5,092 nt of DNA, taken from the NCBI GenBank assembly GCA_016209995.1, contig JACQVC010000326.1, positions 1 to 5,092 on the forward strand, in the 5' to 3' direction. The notes below the pieces were generated by a model that saw nothing but the letters and a program-made list of their open reading frames with translations, was not told where the DNA came from and made no database searches. The position numbers and the translations under genes are program-made. Shown piece by piece: positions 1 through 3,889 of the stretch; the first letter of the stretch is position 1, and each line of letters begins with the position of its first letter. The stretch comes from Gemmatimonadota bacterium (lineage in GTDB: Bacteria > Gemmatimonadota > Gemmatimonadetes > Longimicrobiales > Gaopeijiaceae).

Positions 1-148
1 GAGGGCGGAACCGTCCTACGGGCTCTGGTCGCGCGAACCCGCATCGAGTGCATGGGAGACGCCCCGCCAGCAGGCCCATCCAACCATGGACCACCCAACA
101 AGTCGGGCTACGTTGCTTGCAGAGCAGAATACGCAGCTGCCCTATGAC

Positions 149-182
149 ATGAGTGGATCAGCCACATGAGTGGACGAGCCAC
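149..182. repeat. 17-bp imperfect tandem duplication at the 5' end of the Uma2 gene
   Basis: Two adjacent 17-base units, 149-165 and 166-182, match at 15 of 17 positions. Each begins with ATGAGTGGA and ends with AGCCAC. The duplication lies immediately before the GTG at 183 and inside the extra N-terminus that a GTG at 153 would give. Because 17 is not a multiple of three, the two units are read in different frames. Confidence 0.85.
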
Positions 183-737
183 GTGAAAGCAAGAGACAAG
201 CTGCTCACTGCCGAGGAGTTCGAGCGGCTGCCCGACGATGGCTACCGCACAGAACTGGTCCGTGGCCGAGTCGTGCGCGAGCCGCCCGCAGGGTACGAGC
301 ATGGACGTATCGGCGGTGAGCTCATCTACGTGCTCAACCGCTTCGTCCGTGAGCATCGGCTGGGGGAGGTGCTCGCCAGCGAAACCGGCTTCGTGCTCTT
401 CCACGATCCGGACACCGTGCGCGCACCTGACGCGGCGTTTGTCGCGGCCTCGCGCATCCCGTCCGATCCGAAAGGCTTCGCCCAGCTGGCGCCAGACTTG
501 GCCGTCGAGGTCGTATCGCCTTCGAACACGTGGTCGGAGGTCCAGGACAAGGTGTTCGACTACCTCGATGCCGGCACGCGGCTCGTATGGGTCCTGGAGC
601 CGCGCCGACGTCGCATCCGCGTGTTCCGCTCGCGCGATGACGTGACGATCCTCGGCGAGGACGATGTGCTGGAGGGCGCTGACGTGCTCCCCGGATTCCG
701 GGTCCCCGTGCGCGGGCTGTTCTCCCGCGATAGCTGA
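183..737 (+). CDS. Uma2 family endonuclease-like protein (DUF820, PD-(D/E)XK fold)
   Basis: The protein is recognised as a Uma2/DUF820 member, a family placed in the PD-(D/E)XK nuclease superfamily; the biological role of most members is unknown. Numbering from the upstream GTG at 153 (194 residues), the family landmarks are all visible: LTAEEFERLPDDG near residue 18, ELVRGRVV at 34-41, APD at 91-93, LAVEVVSPSN at 116-125, K133, and YLDAGTRLVWVLEP at 137-150. Likely catalytic acids and lysine are D93, E119 and K133. Length of 184-194 residues is normal for the family. I prefer the GTG at 183 because it gives a typical start (MKARDKLLTAEEF), while the extra ten residues from 153 come from a tandem repeat. 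Neither start has a convincing ribosome binding site. The gene stands alone, 159 bases before the antitoxin. Family assignment is confident; activity and substrate are unknown. Confidence 0.88.
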   Translation: MKARDKLLTAEEFERLPDDGYRTELVRGRVVREPPAGYEHGRIGGELIYVLNRFVREHRLGEVLASETGFVLFHDPDTVRAPDAAFVAASRIPSDPKGFAQLAPDLAVEVVSPSNTWSEVQDKVFDYLDAGTRLVWVLEPRRRRIRVFRSRDDVTILGEDDVLEGADVLPGFRVPVRGLFSRDS

Positions 738-782
738 GACGCATAGGTGAACTTGTATTGCCTGGCTGCCAGCGCCCCTCAC

Positions 783-821
783 ACGCACCACCCAGAGCCA
801 CGCTGAACCGCTGGGTGGCGT
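783..821 (+). terminator. Stem-loop downstream of the Uma2 gene, weak terminator candidate
   Basis: CCACCCAG at 788-795 is the exact reverse complement of CTGGGTGG at 811-818, with a 15-base loop. Allowing a two-base bulge, ACGC at 783-786 also pairs with GCGT at 818-821 as an alternative extension. It lies about 50 bases after the Uma2 stop and just before the toxin-antitoxin promoter. No U-run follows, so classical Rho-independent termination is doubtful. Confidence 0.3.
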
Positions 822-849
822 TAGGATACCCATAATGGTACCTTATAAT
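821..849 (+). promoter_or_regulatory. Predicted sigma-70-like promoter of the antitoxin-toxin operon
   Basis: TATAAT at 844-849 is a perfect -10 consensus in an AT-rich island (about 821-880) that stands out from the GC-rich surroundings. Seventeen bases upstream, TTAGGA at 821-826 is a poor -35 (three of six). The -10 is 48 bases before the antitoxin ATG, leaving room for a short leader. The weak -35 may be offset by regulation by the antitoxin itself, but that is inference. Confidence 0.55.
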
Positions 850-865
850 CATAGCGATAATGGTA
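832..865. promoter_or_regulatory. Direct repeats flanking the -10: candidate antitoxin operator
   Basis: ATAATGGTA occurs exactly twice, at 832-840 and 857-865, 25 bases apart start to start, with the TATAAT box between them. The palindrome GGTACC at 837-842 overlaps the first copy. Ribbon-helix-helix antitoxins commonly repress their own operon by binding repeated or palindromic sites over the promoter, so these repeats are a plausible operator. The sequence shows the repeats; binding is inferred. Confidence 0.4.
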
Positions 866-896
866 GTGTTGTCGACTCAATGGGGGATGGTGAACC

Positions 897-1217
897 ATGG
901 CCGTTGGTTCAGATCATCGTCAACGAACGCCCCGGCGGCGACGCGTCGCCGCGTCGGACCCGTTGCGCAAGACCGGTTGGCAGGTCCGTCAGTCGGTGGT
1001 CGACGCGGTCAAAGAGGCTGTGCAGGAGGGTGCGGCCGAGAGCCAGAACGCGTTTGTCGAGCAAGCGATCACGGCAGCACTGCAAGAGCTTCGGCGGAAG
1101 CGTGTTTACGAAGCGTACGCGCGTGCGGCGTCGGACCCGGCGTTCATGAAGCAGATGAGGTCGGTCACGGAAGCGTTCGAGCCAGCCAGCGGTGATGGGC
1201 TCTCGCGTCCGGAATAG
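897..1217 (+). CDS. Ribbon-helix-helix-type antitoxin of a PemK/MazF system
   Basis: A 106-residue protein lies six bases upstream of a PemK/MazF toxin, in the antitoxin position. Residues 1-24 are a basic, probably disordered lead (TPRRRRVAAS). Residues 25-65 fit a ribbon-helix-helix layout: a short strand around TGWQVR, a first helix QSVVDAVKEAVQEG, a turn, then a second helix SQNAFVEQAITAALQEL. Residues 66-95 form a charged helical tail (RRKRVYEAYARAA...MKQMRSVTEAF) that would suit wrapping the toxin. The ATG at 897 follows a G-rich stretch at 882-886 with about ten bases of spacing; a later TTG at 963 would remove the basic lead and begin closer to the fold. Expected role: neutralise the toxin and repress the shared promoter. 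The family is inferred from layout and context more than from a diagnostic motif. Confidence 0.75.
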   Translation: MAVGSDHRQRTPRRRRVAASDPLRKTGWQVRQSVVDAVKEAVQEGAAESQNAFVEQAITAALQELRRKRVYEAYARAASDPAFMKQMRSVTEAFEPASGDGLSRPE

Positions 1218-1223
1218 CCGCTC

Positions 1224-1610
1224 ATGGCGTACACGGAGCCGGTCACGCGCTGGGAGATCTACTGGGTCGACCTCGAGCCGCGGGTGGGGAGCGAGCAGGG
1301 TGGGGAGCGGCGTCCGGCGATCATCATCTCGAACGACGGTTTCAACGCCCATTTCGATGTCGTAACCATCGTTCCCCTCACGAAGCGCGAAGGTAAGAAG
1401 CGGCGGGTGTATGAGTTCGAGGTACTCCTTCCCTTCAGCGTCGTGAGTGGCGGGTACGAGAGCATCGTCATGCCGCACCAAATCCGCACGATCTCGAAGC
1501 TACGCCTCCTCGAGCGGATCGGGACGCTCACGGATGAAGGGCTCCGGACGGAGCTCGAGAACCGGTTACTAGAACACCTCGGGATCGAGTTCGAAGCCGA
1601 GGAGTTGTGA
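1224..1610 (+). CDS. Type II toxin, PemK/MazF family mRNA interferase
   Basis: The 128-residue protein has the hallmark start of the family: RWEIYWVDLEPRVGSEQGGERRPAIIIS (9-36, shown in outline by RWEIYWVDL, GSEQ and RRPAIIIS). The strand VVTIVPLT at 46-53 and the MPHQIRTISKLRL segment at 83-95 follow in the usual order. In MazF/PemK enzymes the Arg of the RRPA block and the Thr of the PLT block belong to the RNA-cleaving site, and both are present here (R29/R30, T53). Family proteins are about 110-130 residues, so this one is full length. It should act in the cytoplasm as a sequence-specific endoribonuclease when the antitoxin is lost. It is almost certainly co-transcribed with the antitoxin. 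Cleavage specificity cannot be read from the sequence. Confidence 0.93.
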   Translation: MAYTEPVTRWEIYWVDLEPRVGSEQGGERRPAIIISNDGFNAHFDVVTIVPLTKREGKKRRVYEFEVLLPFSVVSGGYESIVMPHQIRTISKLRLLERIGTLTDEGLRTELENRLLEHLGIEFEAEEL

Positions 1611-1611
1611 T

Positions 1612-2331
1612 TCAGATCCGCAGGCCGTCCGATTCGACAATCGTATTCACCGCGGCGGCGTCGAAGGCGAGGCGCACGAGCGCGCGTGCGAGAATCACGT
1701 TGGTCGTGGAGCCGTAGCGCTCGCGCAGGCGGCGCGCACCGAGGAAGCCGGCGACCACCAGGGCGCCGTCGATCACGACCGCGCCGATTCGCTCGAGCGG
1801 CCGCGTTTCGTCGCGGCCGGGACCGGTAATGAAAGACGGCCGCGCGATCACGTAGCTGACGCCACTCTGCCGGATCTCCTCCTCGGCGCGGCGGCGCGCC
1901 TCGAGGTACGGGTTCGCCGACCGTGACCCGGCGCCAATGGACGAGAGATAGATGAACCGGGCAGCCGGTGCGCTCGACTTCACGGCCCGGAGCAGGAGCA
2001 TGGTGAGGCCGTAGTCCACGCTCTCGTACGTCTCCAGGGGCCCGCCCTTCCGTCTCGCCGCACGGCCCCGCGCGCGGGTCGTCCCCAGCAGCGCGAAGAT
2101 CAGCGTCGGCTGAAGCCGGCGCAGCGATTCCGCCATCGCGCGCTCCTCCCATGCCGTCGCTTCCACCGAAGCACCGAGCGCCACGAAACCACGGCGCCAC
2201 TGCTCGAGGCGTGGCGACTCCGGGCGTACATGCGCGACGGTGGACATCCCCTGCTCTACGAGCCTCCGGACCACCTCGCGGCCCGTGTAGCCCGTGGCTC
2301 CTGCGACGAAAGCCCGTGACATGGGCTTCAT
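1612..2331 (-). CDS. NAD(P)-binding atypical short-chain dehydrogenase/reductase
   Basis: A 239-residue Rossmann-fold protein. Residues 7-27 carry the dinucleotide-binding loop GATGYTG (11-17) after a hydrophobic first strand, typical of atypical (NmrA/TIP30-like) SDR proteins. FIYLSSIGAGS at 126-136 is the strand carrying the catalytic-region Ser, and ANPYLEARRRAEE follows at 139-151. YVIARPSFITGPG at 160-172 is the usual RP-x-x-hxG segment. The classical YxxxK pair reads Y142-LEA-R146, so Arg replaces the Lys. The substrate is unknown; members bind NAD(P)H and act as epimerases, reductases or redox-linked regulators. Length is slightly short but complete. Two in-frame ATGs at 2331 and 2322 (residues 1 and 4) are both possible and neither has a clear ribosome binding site. 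The gene converges on the toxin gene with one base between stops and looks unrelated to the toxin modules. Confidence 0.85.
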   Translation of the reverse strand: MKPMSRAFVAGATGYTGREVVRRLVEQGMSTVAHVRPESPRLEQWRRGFVALGASVEATAWEERAMAESLRRLQPTLIFALLGTTRARGRAARRKGGPLETYESVDYGLTMLLLRAVKSSAPAARFIYLSSIGAGSRSANPYLEARRRAEEEIRQSGVSYVIARPSFITGPGRDETRPLERIGAVVIDGALVVAGFLGARRLRERYGSTTNVILARALVRLAFDAAAVNTIVESDGLRI

Positions 2332-2523
2332 ACTGGGGGCCGCCGCTCGCGTGTGTCAAAGACGTACGAGCATTCCTGCGTTGCCTTTGCGATGTCACGC
2401 TTAGGTACTGAGCCTCCTGCAACGAGAGGCCGCCGAACGAATCGCCGTACACGTGACTCAGCCGAAGGTCGGGGAAGGTCTGACGGCCGCCGGCCTTCGC
2501 GGTTGTCTTCCGTGTAAGATTTT

Positions 2524-2563
2524 CGTACCTTGATAGGTGCGTTCTGTCCGACGTGCCGATAGG
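2524..2563. repeat. Imperfect direct repeat upstream of the HTH-MNT gene, possible operator
   Basis: CGTACCTTGATAGG at 2524-2537 recurs as CGTGCCGATAGG at 2552-2563, differing by one substitution and a two-base gap, with starts 28 bases apart. The first copy contains TTGATA (2530-2535), close to a -35 box, though no good -10 follows at normal spacing. The repeats lie about 57-96 bases before the start codon, a natural place for an XRE regulator to bind. This is a weak, inferred site. Confidence 0.25.
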
Positions 2564-2609
2564 GTCTGGATATCATCAATTCAGAACCCGCGAGTTCCCA
2601 CCTCGAGCC

Positions 2610-2613
2610 GGAG
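2610..2613 (+). promoter_or_regulatory. Ribosome binding site of the HTH-MNT gene
   Basis: GGAG sits six bases before the ATG at 2620, a good Shine-Dalgarno match and spacing that supports this start over internal alternatives. Confidence 0.6.
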
Positions 2614-2619
2614 CAGCCA

Positions 2620-3198
2620 ATGACGGTCAGAAAGAGCCGACTCGCCAAGCGATTGCGCTCCGCCCGCGTGGAGCTCGGGCTGACGCAGGCAGAAGTAGCC
2701 AGGAACTTGGGTCTGCACCGTCCAGCCATATCCGAAATCGAAGCGGGCCGGAGGTCGGTCAACAGCGAGGAGCTGTACCGATTCTCCCGCTTGTATCGAA
2801 TCCAGGTTTCCCAGCTTCTTGACGAAGCACCCCCGGGGCGAGTCGATGCGCACAACAGCCGAAATCGCCGCAGGACGCGAAGCGACATCGAGACGAGCAT
2901 CGCGCGCATGGCTCGCATAATAGCGGATCGCTTTGACCCGGAACGAATCATCCTCTTCGGGTCTCACGGCCGGGGCGCGGGTGGGCCAGAGAGTGATGTG
3001 GATCTGCTCATCGTGATGGATGTGAGCGGTTCGAAACGGCAGAAAGCAGTCGAGATCGGGGCTGCGCTTCATGACATCAGCCTGGCGAAGGACGTCATCG
3101 TGACCACTCCGGAGGAGTACGAGTGGCGCAAACACGTCGTGGGTACGATCGAACGACCGGCTGCACGCGAAGGACGGGTACTGTATGAGCGGAGATGA
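2620..3198 (+). CDS. XRE-family HTH fused to MNT nucleotidyltransferase (antitoxin of a HEPN/MNT module)
   Basis: The 192-residue protein has two domains. Residues 8-68 are an XRE/Cro helix-turn-helix: RLRSARVELGLTQAEVARNLG, then a recognition helix around HRPAISEIEAGRR, and a closing segment YRFSRLYRIQVSQLL. A basic linker follows (about 70-90, RNRRRTR). Residues 91-190 are a minimal nucleotidyltransferase: IILFGSHGRGAGGPESDVDLLIV at 110-132 gives an exact GS-X10-DXD motif (G114, S115, D126, D128), and D158 in KDVIVTTPEE is the likely third acid. MntA-type antitoxins neutralise HEPN toxins by AMP transfer, and the catalytic residues needed for that are intact here. The gene overlaps the HEPN gene, strongly implying a pair. 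The fused HTH probably represses the operon. MNT and HTH assignments are firm; the antitoxin role is inferred from the partner. Confidence 0.88.
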   Translation: MTVRKSRLAKRLRSARVELGLTQAEVARNLGLHRPAISEIEAGRRSVNSEELYRFSRLYRIQVSQLLDEAPPGRVDAHNSRNRRRTRSDIETSIARMARIIADRFDPERIILFGSHGRGAGGPESDVDLLIVMDVSGSKRQKAVEIGAALHDISLAKDVIVTTPEEYEWRKHVVGTIERPAAREGRVLYERR

Positions 3199-3613
3199 AC
3201 GCGTGCTGGAGGTCGTTCGCGGCTGGGTGGAAAAAGCCGAAAGCGATCTGAAGAACGCGACCATCTCCCTCCGCGCAGGTCCGGAGTGCCCGGCCGACAC
3301 GGTAGCCTTCCATGCGCAGCAGTGCGCCGAAAAATACTTGAAAGCCCTGCTGTCGTACCGGCGGACCGAGTTCCCGCGCATTCACGACATCGAAAGCCTG
3401 CTGGGATTATGCCGGTCTGGGATCCGGATCGACTTGTCGGTCGAGGAACAGCGGCTACTCACCACCTATGCAACGATCACTCGATATCCGGGCGACTACG
3501 ATCCCGTTTCTTTGACCGAGGCTCGCGGCGCTCTGAGGCTCGCGCGACGGGTGCGCTCAGCGGTCCGAAAAAAGCTTCCGCGACAGGCTCTCAAGGGGAG
3601 GGAACGCCAGTAA
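3185..3613 (+). CDS. HEPN-domain protein, predicted toxin partner of the MNT protein
   Basis: The 142-residue, mostly helical protein matches the COG2250-like HEPN pattern: WVEKAESDLKNA at 14-25, AFHAQQCAEKYLKALL at 41-56, RIHDIESLL at 65-73, and ITRYPGDYDP at 98-107, followed by a very basic tail (RRVRSAVRKK and beyond). HEPN toxins cleave RNA with an R-X4-6-H motif; R60 and H67 fit as R-X6-H, while the HepT-type RX4HXY tyrosine is absent (the residues after H67 are D and I). Its start overlaps the MNT gene by 14 bases, so translation is probably coupled. The ATG at 3185 has AAGGA at 3170-3174 ten bases upstream. An in-frame GTG at 3203 has GGAG at 3191-3194 eight bases upstream and is a real alternative, shortening the protein by six residues. 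Toxicity is inferred from family and context. Confidence 0.85.
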   Translation: MSGDERVLEVVRGWVEKAESDLKNATISLRAGPECPADTVAFHAQQCAEKYLKALLSYRRTEFPRIHDIESLLGLCRSGIRIDLSVEEQRLLTTYATITRYPGDYDPVSLTEARGALRLARRVRSAVRKKLPRQALKGRERQ

Positions 3614-3665
3614 TGTCTCGACCCATCCTACGCTACTGAGGCACGACGAATATCCGTGAGGTGCG

Positions 3666-3684
3666 CGCGAGGTACCTCTTCGCG
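3666..3684. terminator. Short hairpin after the HEPN gene, weak terminator candidate
   Basis: CGCGAGG at 3666-3672 can pair with CTTCGCG at 3678-3684 (seven pairs, one G-U) around a five-base loop, 53 bases after the HEPN stop. The internal GAGGTACCTC (3669-3678) is also a perfect ten-base palindrome, so a protein-binding site is the alternative. No U-run follows. Confidence 0.3.
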
Positions 3685-3771
3685 GGGACCGGTCGCTGGT
3701 TGATCGGATCGGCCGCCAGCCAAGGCCCTCGAGAGTATAGGCCCCAGCAAGGCCGCATGCAGCATCAGTAT

Positions 3772-3785
3772 GCGCCGGCCGGCGC
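3772..3785. repeat. 14-bp perfect palindrome GCGCCGGCCGGCGC
   Basis: The 14 bases equal their own reverse complement. They lie 18 bases upstream of the candidate -35 of the molybdoenzyme promoter. A regulator site is possible, but such GC palindromes also arise by chance in GC-rich DNA. Confidence 0.6.
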
Positions 3786-3802
3786 CCAGGCGACCGCCGC
3801 AG

Positions 3803-3832
3803 TTGCCAATCCCATACCCAGGCGCGCATTAT
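3803..3832 (+). promoter_or_regulatory. Predicted sigma-70-like promoter of the SoxC-like gene
   Basis: TTGCCA at 3803-3808 matches the -35 consensus at five of six positions. CATTAT at 3827-3832 matches the -10 at four of six, after an 18-base spacer. The -10 ends 57 bases before the ATG, leaving a short leader with a good ribosome binding site. Confidence 0.45.
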
Positions 3833-3877
3833 TGGCGCCGTAGGCGTTGCCCGTACCACCATCCACTGCCGACCAGC

Positions 3878-3882
3878 AGGAG
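3878..3882 (+). promoter_or_regulatory. Ribosome binding site of the SoxC-like gene
   Basis: AGGAG lies seven bases before the ATG at 3890. This is the strongest Shine-Dalgarno sequence in the window and fixes this start over the in-frame GTG at 3884. Confidence 0.75.
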
Positions 3883-3889
3883 CGTGGCC

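Larger units (their letters stand above)
2332..2619. other. Intergenic region between divergent SDR and HTH-MNT genes
   Basis: This 288-base gap separates a minus-strand gene from a plus-strand operon, so it must hold the 5' signals of both. I see no supported gene. Small inverted repeats occur at 2412-2430 (GCCTC/GAGGC) and, with one G-U pair, at 2463-2499. The part from about 2510 to 2582 is richer in A and T than the rest and likely holds the promoter of the downstream operon, but no -35/-10 pair is convincing. Confidence 0.6.
3614..3889. other. Non-coding spacer between the HEPN gene and the molybdoenzyme gene
   Basis: This 276-base stretch has short open frames on both strands but none with recognisable protein features or a credible ribosome binding site. 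It contains the hairpin at 3666-3684, the 14-base palindrome at 3772-3785 and a promoter candidate at 3803-3832, described separately. Confidence 0.6.

Noticed and set aside
1..152. All three forward frames are open from the window start to about 147, 169 and 152; one could be the 3' end of an upstream gene.
   Set aside because: No frame gives recognisable protein sequence, and stop codons are scarce by chance in GC-rich DNA, so no frame can be chosen.
2330..2359. A perfect TTGACA on the minus strand (2359 to 2354) upstream of the SDR gene.
   Set aside because: The matching -10 position falls on the start codon itself with a poor match, so a promoter here would give no usable leader.
1259..2452. 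Long minus-strand open frame of 397 codons.
   Set aside because: It runs antisense to the PemK gene and out of frame across the SDR gene, both of which have clear family motifs; its composition is Arg/Pro/Gly-rich, as expected of a shadow frame.
2581..3381. Minus-strand open frame of 266 codons opposite the HTH-MNT and HEPN genes.
   Set aside because: Both plus-strand genes have intact domain motifs and proper start signals; the antisense product has no recognisable features.
3765..3862. Minus-strand reading GTGNAYGANNARLG and onward looked briefly like a degraded gene end.
   Set aside because: No family was recognised, the frame continues antisense into the SoxC-like gene, and there is no start or ribosome binding site to support it.
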